A DNA stretch of 64,000 nt from Dermanyssus gallinae (taxonomy: Eukaryota > Arthropoda > Arachnida > Mesostigmata > Dermanyssidae). The stretch covers positions 683,501 through 747,500 of the forward strand of contig QVRM01006574.1 of assembly GCA_003439945.1 (NCBI GenBank), in the 5' to 3' direction. Within the stretch, counting starts at the first letter, position 1. Each line of letters begins with the position of its first letter. The notes under the pieces were generated by a model that ran no database searches, was not told where the DNA came from, and saw only the letters and a program-made list of their open reading frames with translations. The translations under genes were made by a program, and so were the position numbers. Below are positions 1 to 10,143 of the stretch, piece after piece.

Positions 1-1
1 T

Positions 2-1470
2 TTTCCGAGGCTGTGGAAGAAGGCTAACCTGGTCCTGATCCCGAAAGGGGGAGGGAATGCCCCTGCAGGAGAGCCTGCCTACCGTCCCATATGTCTTCTT
101 GACACTATGGGTAAGATCTTTGAGAACGTACTGGTTGACCGGCTCAACGCCGAGATCGAAACCAAAGGTGCTCTATCAGAAGCACAGTATGGCTTTCGGA
201 AGGGACGGTCCACGTTCGACGCCCTGGCAAGAGTACTGAGACGGGCAGGTGAGCAGCTAACGAAGACCCCCAAAACACGGGACTTTGTGCTGCTCATTCT
301 CCTAGACGTCAAGAACGCCTTTAACTCGATGAGCTGGAAAGTGGCAAGCGATGGAGCACAAGGGCATCTCGCCCTACCTTCGTCGAATCATAGCATCGTA
401 CCTGTCGGAGAGAGGCCTGCTGGCCGGCGATCAGAGCTACGCAGTTACTGCAGGGGTCCCGCAAGGATCGGTTCTGGGACCGGTCCTGTGGAACCTCTTC
501 GGTCGGTTATGCCGACGACTTGGCCCTTCTGGTCACGGCCCGTAGTACGGGAGCACTAGAGTCAGCCGCCAATGAGGCCTTGCTGATGGTGACAGACTGG
601 ATGGAAGACCATTTATTAAAACTGGCACCGCACAAGTCTGAGGCGCTGTACCTAACAGGCAGAAAAATGACCAAAAACATACAGGTCGAAGTAGCAGGTC
701 ACCCAATTGTTTTGGGAAAAAAGGCAAAGTACCTCGGGGTGATACTCGACAAGGGACTGACTGGCGCAGCGCACATACAGCACGTGTCCGCAAAGGCCCG
801 AAAGGTGGCCAGCAATCTGGCGCGCCTGATGCCAAGAGTCGGAGGAGTTGGAGAAGAAAAGCGCCGCCTTTTGGCAACTGCTGCAGAATCCGTCGCCCTT
901 TACGGAGCACCGGCATGGGCAGACAGGGCCCTTAGGACGGCATGCAACAGGAGAAAGCTGAGGTCGGCGCAACGGCCGGTGGCCATAAGGGTCTGCCGCG
1001 CATTCCGTACCGTGTCGACTGAGGCACTACTTGTCGTGTCCAAGATGCTGCCATGGGATATGCTGGCCGGGGAGCAAGCAGAACGAGCGCTGGACGGTGA
1101 TCTAGACCCCACACGGGCTAGATTAGCTACTTTGGACTCTTGGCAGAAAGAATGGGTGAGGGTAGCAGCTCCTGGGGGGGTCATCAAGGGTCGCTGGACC
1201 AAAAGTCTGATCCCGGACCTACGACAATGGTACGACTGCAGACACGGCGAGCTATCTTATTATGCGTCCCAGGTGCTGACCGGCCACGGTCAGCTCCAGA
1301 CGTATATGGTTAAGATTAACAAAGTTCAAGTCGACTCCTGCGTACTATGCGACTCGGGGGAACCGGATGATGTAGAGCACACTGTTCTGCATTGTGGGGC
1401 CCTCCGGGAAGCGCGGGACGCGGGGGCGGCCGCTGTGCGAGGCCGACCAGTCAACGAATTTTGCAGCTAG
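2..1470 (+). pseudogene. R1-like LINE reverse transcriptase, broken, 5' end outside window
   Basis: This is the RT and C-terminal part of ORF2 of a non-LTR retrotransposon, which would copy element RNA into DNA at a nicked target. Reading is open in frame 2 from base 2 to about 345, through the LIPK, GFRKGRS and LLDVKNAFNS motifs. It shifts to frame 3 at about 345-505 (VPQGSVLGP). It shifts again to frame 1 from about 505 to 1470, with the catalytic YADD at 508-519. Compared with the intact relative at 23.8-25.36 kb, roughly 19 residues are missing just before YADD and a few bases near 345. A C-terminal zinc finger (CVLC...EHTVLHC) lies at about 1339-1395. After GRPVN the copy leaves the family alignment; one more frameshift could extend it to about 1500. 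R1 clade is inferred from the YADDLAL block and the tail. It is a dead copy. Confidence 0.85.
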
Positions 1471-2390
1471 TCTTCTGACGCGTATGGATCAACACGTGTA
1501 GAATAGCAGTTGGTTAAGCAGCGCGGGCATATACAGCATCGGTTGGCTGCAATGCCGAAGCCAACTAAAAACGTGGCGCCAAATAGAGGATGCCGCCAGC
1601 CCTGTAGCAAAGACGCGGGAAGTTACAAATATGTGATATAAGAAATGCATGCGACGCTTGTTGTTTGAGCGAAAGAATGGCGATCTTGTAACGGTCGCCG
1701 GCAAGCTATGGGGGTGGTGGACACTACAACACTGTTACAACTGATCCATAAGATATCTCCAATTTCTCAGCTGTCTCCCTGATGGTAATTCGGCGATTGT
1801 TCAGTTTGATATCACATTTTTCAACGTTTTTTCGTGTTATTGGCGTAGACAAGGTCTTTCCAAAAGGGGGTTTTCTCGTTCGTCGCAAAATCCACAGTAC
1901 CAAGTATGCACAGTGTTTCGCTACCTTGTTTGATAACCATAACGAGTTCGTACCAAGCCCACCACTTTAGTATATATGATTTGGTTTTCAACATATAACT
2001 TAGTGCAGATTCGTTGCTCTTCCATTTTCGGCTCCGCTAAAAACCGCCGAACCTCGTTTTCTTCACTTTTTTTTAACTTAACTCAATAAACTTCGCCACC
2101 TACGGATCGACTTGGTGGGCGCCATTTATTCTAGTACTGCTTCTGTCGAGTACGTCTTTAATAAATGTTTACCGGTTTATACAGTGTTTGTCAATGCGTC
2201 CCACGTATACAAAGCTGCTATATCTAATTAGCGGCTTAACGGTGAAATACCGCTTTTCTTGCTTTTTTTGTAAACTAAACGAAAAACTTCTTTTATCTTG
2301 AGTTTATTATTTTTTTTTATTTATTTAAAATGCACTCTGTTTGGGTATGTAAATACGAACATGACATATATAACAAACATGGTAAAATGA
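1471..2390. other. No gene recognised
   Basis: This AT-rich stretch lies between two LINE remnants. I see no convincing reading frame and no repeat shared with the rest of the window. It may include the decayed 3' untranslated region of the preceding R1-like copy. Confidence 0.5.
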
Positions 2391-2391
2391 A

Positions 2392-3335
2392 TTACAAGCA
2401 TTCTCGCTGAAGCTGAGAAAGCGACACGGATTCCGTACAATCAGGTAGGTGGTAGAGGGGACATGGGCCGCCACAACGACGGCATCTGCAGTTCTCCTTG
2501 GGTTCATGAAACCCAGCAGACCGGCATAGTAGATGATGAAATCCGTGAACACTGTAGCGAGTAGTGAGGTGACGACATGGCCGGAGAGAGTCCTTCCAGG
2601 CCTGGTTAGTCATAGCTGGTGTTAGATAAAACTCTCTGGGAATTAGAGACACTTTTTGAGAATACTCATGCCGAAACGTTTCCAGAGCGACTGTCTGCGA
2701 CAAATTAAAGCGGTCTACGAGTTATCAATGAATGATACTGAACCCGCGAGCATGTACACTAATCTGTTGCGCGAATTTGGCGGAAGGCCAAGTACTCGTT
2801 TCAAGAAGGCTGGCTTCACCCTATCCAACTGCCATAACTGCGAAGTGCTAAGATGTTTCCATGTCACTTGAATTCCGTAAGCAGCTACGGATGCCACTTT
2901 GAGCGTAAATAATGTCATGGCCGTCCGGACGGACAACTGTGTTGGGTTTCTGATACCCGCTGCCGCGATAAGCGCTTTTCTACAACGCTCAGTTACATGC
3001 TGTGAAAAAGTTGTACCTCGAGACGAGAAAATTACCCCGAGATAGCAAAAGGTCTCTACAAACTGCACTTGCTCACCGTGAAATCGCAGTTTATCTGCGC
3101 GGGCTCGCTGCCCGCCACGCCGAAACTTAACAGCCTTGGTTTTTGACACGTTTACTATGAGGCCATTCTGCGAGAAATATTCATCCAGTGTACAAAGAGC
3201 AGCCTGCAGGTCAGTACGAATTCTGCTGAATATTACCAGATCATCTGCGTAGAGCAGGGTCATGACCGTTGAGTGTCGCTCTTTCATGATGCGTGGCAGA
3301 TCACTGAGTAATGTTATAAATAATAATACAGACAA
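2392..3335 (-). pseudogene. LINE reverse transcriptase, 3' half (catalytic to C-terminal part)
   Basis: The minus strand encodes the second half of a non-LTR RT. It begins in the middle of the palm (LSVLLF...SDLPR), has the catalytic YADD followed by LVIFSR, then GLIVNVSKTKAVKFRRGG, FCYLGVIFSS and the thumb motif LDRVKPAFLKRVLGL. A frameshift near 2700 joins the first frame (3335-2715) to a second (2703-2392), which ends in a degenerate Cys-rich tail. The start is not a Met: base 3335 is where the RLE LINE at 3336-8010 begins. The matching N-terminal RT half lies on the far side of that LINE at 8011-8525, so this looks like a target element split by the insertion. A relative is at 40871-41164. 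The clade is uncertain (jockey/CR1-like by motif style). Confidence 0.8.
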
Positions 3336-3382
3336 GTTGAAGTTTATTTATACATTATACACAGCATAATTTTAATACGTAA

Positions 3383-6033
3383 TCAGAGCAGACCCGGTAG
3401 ACCACTGTCTGAGGGCAGCGAACCTAGCACTGCAGCCGCATTTCCACGTTGCACTTCAATTGATATTCTTTGTAGCAGAAATTCCCCTGCCCTTTTCTCA
3501 TCCTTCTCACTTGCCGCTCTTTTCCCAATTTCTTTCAGAAATTTTACTGTTGATTCGCCTATTACTATGACTCCCATTGTTTCTATGGCAACTGGCTGCA
3601 CTATAAAAGATGCCTCAAACTCGCGGTACTTCAAACTTTTCCGCTGCTCCGCTAAATTAGCAACAGCACCTGCTGATCTTGAAGCTCGGCTTCTATAAGA
3701 CGGCGCCAGCGTGTCCCACACGGTTGCGTCCCGTACAAGGGCCTTTCCGGAGGACCACGGAACCAAGGTCATTCCGTCTGGACGTAAGGCTGAGTCCGCT
3801 GCTAGTCCGACTGGCTCTTTTCTGCAGGGTACGTTAGCGGATTACAACGCTCTTAAAATCACTTCGTTGAGGGCGGCGTGGCACGAATGTCTTCCGCAGC
3901 TCTTAGGACAGCTGAGGCCGTGCTCTCCCGTCGGCGACACCGGTGTGTTGCACAGGGAGCAACTATGGGGCGCACACACAGCCTCCCCTAACCGCAGGCC
4001 GGCAACGATGCGGAGTGTTGTCCAGCATCGTTCCCAGCTGCGGCGAGGGGATGGCTTGAAGCCATTTTGCGCTCGTATCGTTGAAAGCTGCTAGTAGGCG
4101 TGCCTTGCCGAGTGCATCAGCCGTGTTGTTCAGGAGCTTCTTTTGAATGGCTTCGACTGCCACAGCATCCAGAGCATGCTGGCGTGTGTCGTCAAGCACC
4201 GCGCGGTGATATGCGGCGAACTCCTCTTTTTTGGACTCCATGATCCGTTCTAAAAAGGACTTGACGTTCGAAGGAGATATAGATATAATCAGTTCCTGAA
4301 GTGTGGTGATTGAACCCAAGAATGCGGTCTGGGCCAGATCGGTTGCACGTCGTATTCCTAGACCTCCGGCTGTTGTAGGAAGGGTAGCCTGGTCCCAATT
4401 AGCCCCGTCCAGATTCAAATTTAACACCCGATCCACGCACTGTCTCAGCCTATCGTCAAATTGTTGTAGAATGTTCTTTTGGGCCGATGCATCTATGCAG
4501 CGAAGGATATAGATTAGCCTTGGTGTCGAGAGGCTAGTTCGCATCAAGAATAATGCAGGATGCGCATCGAGGGATTTCAACCTGGAACACCAGAGATTCA
4601 TTAGCTCGCACTTCCTGTTTAGGGCGAGTTTTGCGGAGGCCGTTGTGAGGGGAGCTCCTAAAAGCTCGATGTTTTCATCAGTGCAGAGCTTGATGTCAGG
4701 AAGCAGGCCCTGCGCCCGGCGTAAACACTCGTCACGAAAGGCGTAGTCGGATGACAAGACGTACAGCTCACACTTTGAAGCATTTAGTTGCAGTCCAGAG
4801 ATGACGCCGAACTCGATTATCTTTTCCACATCACTAAGGGCGGAATCAAGGGTACCTCCAATTGTGCCATCGTCTAAGAACCACGGCTTAAATTCCGACT
4901 CCAAAGCAGAAAGCAATTGGCAAATCGCCAGACAGAAGAGGGCCGGGCCACAGAGGTCCCCTTGCTGTACCCCACATCTGGAGAGTACGATCTCTTCCCC
5001 CCAAAAGAGATTGGATGGGCTCCTGCACATTTGGTAGACTGCGGGGTACATTGCTGGAAAGTTTGATTTGACGGCTTCAAGAATTACATCCCTTCTCAGC
5101 GAATTAAAAGCATTTTTAAAATCGAGTTTTATCAGCACCTTATTGGACGCCGAGTTAGTATTTACAAAGGCACTTGCCGCGTGGACAGCAGCCTCGCAGC
5201 CTCCTTTAACTCCACAACCCAGTTGAACGGGGGCAATCCTGTCGATAATCGGCGCCATGTATTTGCGGATTAGCACTTTACACGCTAGCCGTCGCAGGGT
5301 ATTCCCGACTGCTATCGGGCGGAGACCACCGTTTTTCTTTAAAGCTATAAGATTCGCTCCATAGAAGTTACTAAGTGCGAACCCTGGTAGGCGGCCATTC
5401 ACGACAAGGTTGCAGAAGTCCGTCAGAGCAAAAAGGAGGGGGCAGATCTGGTCACCCTTTCCAATAAGGTTTTTTAGGTGTCTGGGCTTGAGACCGTCAG
5501 GGCCTCCACTTGAGCTATTTAAGAATGCGCGCTGCTGACGAAACATCCCCCTGAGCCAGTTTTGCCTGTGCCACCCGAGCTCTTTGTCTATCATCGTTTG
5601 TGTTAGTCTTCGGCGCCGCGACATGGTTAGCATTGATGGCAGCATCGAGTGGGGCACGACTCCTGAATCGACTGAGGTTGTCCCGAATAAGTGAACACAG
5701 AGACTTTCCTTTTGCCTTTTGCCGTGGGATGGTGAGGACCGTTGTTGCAAAATGAGCCAGACGAGACCACGAGTCCAGATCATTCACTGAGCAAATCGAC
5801 TTGATTGTGTTGGTCAGTTCGGCAGCAACTATGGGTCTCACGCCTCGAGGAACGATCGAGAGCATCTTGAGATTTTGGCGAACAGCGGACAGTCGTTGAA
5901 CGGTGCGAGTGAGGGCAGTTGACGGTGAGATCGGCGCCGGAAGTCGTGTTGACGACGTCATGGTTGGCGTCTCAGTGTTGCTGTGCGTCAGCGGTGTTGT
6001 CCACTGACGAATGTCTAGTTGTCTATTGGTCAT
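3383..6033 (-). pseudogene. RLE-type LINE ORF2: reverse transcriptase plus restriction-like endonuclease
   Basis: The ATG at 6033 starts a conserved N-terminal region (VPRGVRPIVAAELTN..., then AKLAQGDVSSAARILK) that ends near 5515. A deletion and frameshift there lead into the RT frame (about 5530-3963). The RT begins GGPDGLKPRHL and has KLDFKNAFNSLRRD, GVQQGDLCGPALF and the catalytic FLDDG at about 4881-4867, in place of the usual F/YADD of LINEs. After the thumb (ELLGAP, AGGLGIRRA) comes [12 protein letters not shown]. The frame then breaks near 3965 inside the zinc knuckle, and an in-frame TAA lies near 3842. The last part (3772-3383) encodes RPDGMTLVPW followed by a D-A-T strand, the P-D...D core of an RLE nuclease, and ends EVQRGNAAAVLGSLP. 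A more complete relative is at 57150-58503. The exact clade (R2, R4/Dong or NeSL) is undecided. Confidence 0.82.
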
Positions 6034-7852
6034 TAGGATCAGAAGAAGGCGACCCCGTATTGACACCTGTTCCGTAGCCAGTGTTCGTCGAAGGCGACGA
6101 TGTCTGGAGTGCATGGAGCGACGGCGTCACTGCGGAAGTCGTTTGTGGAGCCTTCGGCTGAGGTTGCTGTACCATGCTCAACTCAAGTGCTGAGCGGAGA
6201 GCCAGTTCCAGCTGGCCGCGAAAGCCGTCCGACAACTCAGAGACGTTGCCAGGCGCTATAGGTGGGCCGCTTGAATGTGCAAGCTGGGGAGAGCAGTCGA
6301 AAGTGCTCTTTGGATTGCTGTTCCGATTTGCGTGACTATGACGTCGATTATAATTGGAACTATTTTCTTTGTGACGCATTGCACCACCTTGTCAATGTTG
6401 TTGATTTGGTGTACATCATTGGTGACCTGGTTTTGCTTTTTGATCACTGTGCTGAACCTTGGGTGTCGCCGCGGGTACTTTAACCCCGTTCTGAACAACG
6501 GCAGAGAAAGACCGCTTGGAAAAGGAGGACGACGGCTGAATATCGGCCACGGGTGCGCAGATCTTGACCGGCGTGGCCTCAGGCTTCCTCTCTATAACCC
6601 GTATTGCTGACTTCTTTAGCTGCTCCATACGGCGAAGTCGATGCGGGCAACTGCCGGAAGTAGCTTCATGGTTTGATTTACATAGGCAACACTTCGCCGC
6701 TTGGTTGCAGTCTTTCCGGAGATGGTTCGTGGAACCACAGCGGCGACAGCGAGGTGCCGCCCAGGGGTAGTCCGGCTTGATGTGGTCCAAGCTATAACAC
6801 CGGTAGCACTGGTGTGGCTCTCTATAGAGCATCACCCCGTGTGTTTTAAGGCCCAGACAAACTTCCGTCGGAAAATCAATTCCGACAAAAGTTAGGATTA
6901 CTTGGTCAGTGGCCATAACTATGCCAGTTTGTGCGTTCTTCGCTCTGACTCGAATGGCCTCTGTGACACCTAAAGACCCCAACGCGTTAATAATAGTTGT
7001 GTCGCTGAGCGACGGATGCACACCGCAGATTTTTCCATTTACTGTCGATCTTTGGCCACTCACTCTAGACTGAACCGGGATACGTCCGACTGAGGTTAAA
7101 CTCAGCAATGTTGCTCTGTCTTCAGCGTCCTCGGCGACGATAACAAGTTCGCCGGCTCGTGTAAAACGAGGTTCCTCAACTTTTCCTTTAAGATGTCTAG
7201 CGACGTCATCGCAAACAGCGTTAAAATTGGTCTCCAGCAAATTATTGTCGGCGGCAAAAATAATCGCCTCAGGTCGCTCATTTGTTTTAACCTTTGGTAT
7301 TGCCTCCTTTCTAATAACTTTGCCACCCGCACCAACTACGCTCCAACTCTCGGTGTCTTCCTCGTCGTGCGTCTCACCGGAGTCCCCGGTCGGCCGCGCT
7401 GTGGCACCGCTCTCCATGGCTTCCCTTTCAGCGCTATCGTTACTAGCGCCAGAGGATTCCGCTAACGTTGTCAGCTTTGCACCGCTCTTTCCGGCCGCTC
7501 TTGTCTTCAATGGTTTCTCCCGTTGCGGCGGGCTGGTGGCTTGCCGTTTGATAGCTGCCGCTGTGACAGCGGTGTCGATGCCGACGACATCCCCTCCACC
7601 GGCTGTACGTTGCGGCTGCTTTCTCCTTACCTCCTTTCCACTTGTTGACATTTCTGCTGCTGCCTCAGTCTCTTGACCGGCTGCAGCTTTTCGAACGTCT
7701 CCCGATGTTTCCGCGTCTGCGATAGAAGGCCGATCATGGTCGCCGCTCGAAGCGTCTGGTGGCGACGTTGTTGTTGTTGTCGTCGTCGATGAGCAAGGTT
7801 GAATGTCCTGCCGTGGTGTTTGTGCCGGCGTTGGCGAACGTATCACACCCAT
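6023..7852 (-). pseudogene. Gag-like ORF1 of the RLE LINE (CCHC zinc-knuckle RNA-binding protein)
   Basis: A true ATG at 7852 opens a frame of about 610 codons. The first 200 or so residues are low-complexity (poly-Thr, Ala, Gly, Glu). A folded gag-type region follows, then three zinc knuckles at about residues 348-405: CYRCYSLDHIKPDY (last Cys replaced by Tyr), CRRCGSTNHLRKDC (intact CCHC) and CCLCKSNHEATSGSC. Such proteins coat LINE RNA. Two compensating frameshifts break the C-terminal part: the frame stops at 6416, the sequence is carried by another frame over about 6480-6300, then returns to the first frame down to the TAG at 6023. This path is supported by the homologous fragment at 19.86-21.12 kb, which aligns to each frame in turn. 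The style resembles jockey/I-clade ORF1. Confidence 0.8.
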
Positions 7853-8010
7853 CTTGATGTCACTCCACCATACAAGTGTTCACCGGATGTTGAAGTTATT
7901 GCTCGACAAAAAACAGCACTGGGCGAGGTCAGCAAAATCACCAAATCACAGTTTTTCACAGAGCTCGAAGAAAGTCGACTGCACCACTCGAATGATCACG
8001 TTCGAAAAGA

Positions 8011-8525
8011 ACCGCAAACAACGGGAGTTCTTTCCGGTTTAATGAGATTGTGATCTGCTCGAGAAGTACTTCGCAGGCTGAGATAGTGGAACGCCCGGTC
8101 CTGAAGCCATGCTGCTCATCTGGAAGGAACCCCAGTGCTGTCAGAAAATCCGTGAGACGTCTTGTCAGTATGCTTGAGAGTAGTTTGTAGACACAACTTC
8201 TTTTGGATATCGGCCGCCACGCAGCAGGGTCCGAAGGATCTCCTTTTTCTTTTGGAATTACTTTAAGAAGGCATTCATACCACTTGGCTGGCAGAGCGCC
8301 CTCAGAGAGGCATCTGTTAAAAAGGGACTGCCATATAGGCACGAGGAGATGTCCCTGCCGAAGGTGTTCATTCCTTACAAGATCTGGCCCGAATGCCTTG
8401 TTATTAAGGGCAACATTGACTTCGTCTGGACTAAACGGTTCATCAAGGGCCTCAGAGAAAAATTTCTCGGGAGTTTCGAGCTCGTACGAAATAGGAATCG
8501 CCATATCGAAAGCGAAGGCATGCAT
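8011..8525 (-). pseudogene. LINE reverse transcriptase, N-terminal half
   Basis: The minus strand encodes the start of an RT domain: FSPDEVNVALNNKAFGPD, LFNRCLSEGALPAKW, VIPKEKGDPSDPAAWRPIS, CVYKLLSSILTRRL and EQHGFRTGRST, ending at KELPLFAVLF just before the expected catalytic Asp block. After that the sequence becomes the 5' leader of the RLE LINE. A stop upstream of 8525 shows that the 5' side is truncated. The reading direction and position suggest that this and 2392-3335 are two halves of one target copy. About 70-80 residues of the RT between them are missing. Confidence 0.78.
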
Positions 8526-8540
8526 ATTTCCATAGGGCGT

Positions 8541-10140
8541 ATGAGAAAGTTAGGTACATATTTTGAGGTTTGGTAGAACTCAACAAGAGAATAAATTTTC
8601 CTAGTGGAAGGAGGGGGCGGAAACGTCTTGGCAGATTTTTACGGTTCTGAACGTGAAAACTTGCACGTAAAACATAACAACTATGACTGTCGAAAAAGCT
8701 TAGTGACTTGACAACTACGTAACGCAGCACCATCACCTTGATACGAAAATGATGGGCATTAAATTTGCTATTGCGTGAGAGTGGTCTTTCGGACGTACAT
8801 TTTTGGTCGCAATGGAAGAATTTTACGATTTTTCATGAAAAGGCGTTAACGTAACATATCGACTTTTCATGACTTTCCGTAATCTGGGTATTAGCTTTTT
8901 GCTGCTCAAGCTAGTGAAGTGTCTTCCGTGCAGAATTTTCCTCCGAACACGCCGGTGTAATCGGTTCCTTCATGCGTTGACTGGTTCTCCCGCAAACAGA
9001 GATTTCGCACAACTATGTAGGAAAAAAAAGGCAGAAAAACTACTTTTATAAACTTCACTCTCTCTCCTAAACAAGACGTTTCCACGTCTTCCCTCCATAG
9101 GGAAAACTTATTTTCTTGCCGAGTTTTATCAAATCTCGAAATGCGTGCACAACAATATGAATGACCCTGTATATATACGCCAAAAAGTGATATTCATTAA
9201 ATAAACATACTTTTATTTCATTAAACACCTATATGGCTATATTGACGTTAATGACCTATGCTGTGCCTATATAGTTCAGATTTGATAGCTTGTGAGCGTC
9301 AGCTAGTTTATTGGAATTTGTTCAGCGTTGCCTTACTGAATTTGGCTGCGCATTTTTCGCGTGCCGTAGACCTGTACAATTATTGTACAGGATTCTGCTC
9401 GCTTTGCCGTCACTATTTAGAGCTGTTGTAATTGCTAACACAAGTCGCGTCGCAACAACGCCCCAAGTGACGTTGCCGCCTGCTCGAAGTACGTGAGCAC
9501 CGTTGTCCACTGTTGCTACATCACTAGATCACAATAACAGCCTTGGACCAATCACGTTGAGCTGGTGGATTGGAGAATCTTGAAAGCGGTTTTCAGCATA
9601 TGCTGTGCGCAACCCCCGGGTTCCATGACCCTCCGACTCATGCGTGTGCCTTCGTTGCAAACTCCATGCGGTGGATACCATGCTAGCTCCTGTAGCCTAG
9701 TCCCCTCGCTAGCCAGTCTAGAGAACCAGGCCCACGTCGTACCTTCATACCTTTACATATCTATTAGTTTATATGACTAAATGTGTGTATGTAAACATAT
9801 GCACATATCTTAACTGTACTAGTTCTACACAACACGTGTGATAATAACCAAATTGTTTGTTTGAATCTTGAAAGCGATCTAAATTTATAGGCGCACAACT
9901 AGACAAAGCGCTGTGTTTTGCGTACAAGATATTTGCTGGGGCTGGAGGCTGTCGTACCGATTTTGATGCCGATGTACTGTTCTCTCACCAGTCCTGTTTG
10001 AATTTACTTCGCTAGCCGACGTCGGGTTGTATGCGGCTCGTTCGGATGGCTGGCTGTGCGATCACACTGTTGACAACGACAACCCCAAGCGACGTCAGCA
10101 CCACCACCACAACCACCACCACCACTTCAGTAAGGCCACT
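8541..10140. other. No gene recognised
   Basis: This 1.6-kb stretch is AT-rich and has only short meaningless frames. A run of CCA/CAC trinucleotides near 10100-10130 lies just downstream of gene 1. I see no domain motif and no terminal repeat. Confidence 0.5.
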
Positions 10141-10143
10141 CGT

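Larger units (their letters stand above)
3336..8010 (-). mobile_element. Two-ORF non-LTR retrotransposon with gag-like ORF1 and RLE-type ORF2
   Basis: This is a near full-length LINE on the minus strand. From its 5' end it has a leader of about 160 bp (8010-7853), ORF1 (7852-6023, gag-like with three zinc knuckles), ORF2 (6033-3383: N-terminal region, RT with FLDDG, degenerate zinc knuckle, restriction-like endonuclease remnant), and a short 3' UTR with AATAAA (minus strand) near 3340. The ORF1 stop TAG (6025-6023) overlaps the ORF2 ATG (6033-6031), giving an 11-nt overlap. That is how two-ORF LINEs are usually built and argues that both ORFs belong to one element. No APE endonuclease is seen. 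The copy carries frameshifts and a stop, so it is inactive. It sits inside an older LINE RT (3' half at 2392-3335, 5' half at 8011-8525). The outer boundaries are judged from where the host RT reading stops. Confidence 0.72.

Noticed and set aside
9150..9185. GACCCTGTATATATACG, similar in look to ends of some MITEs
   Set aside because: No inverted partner or target duplication found.
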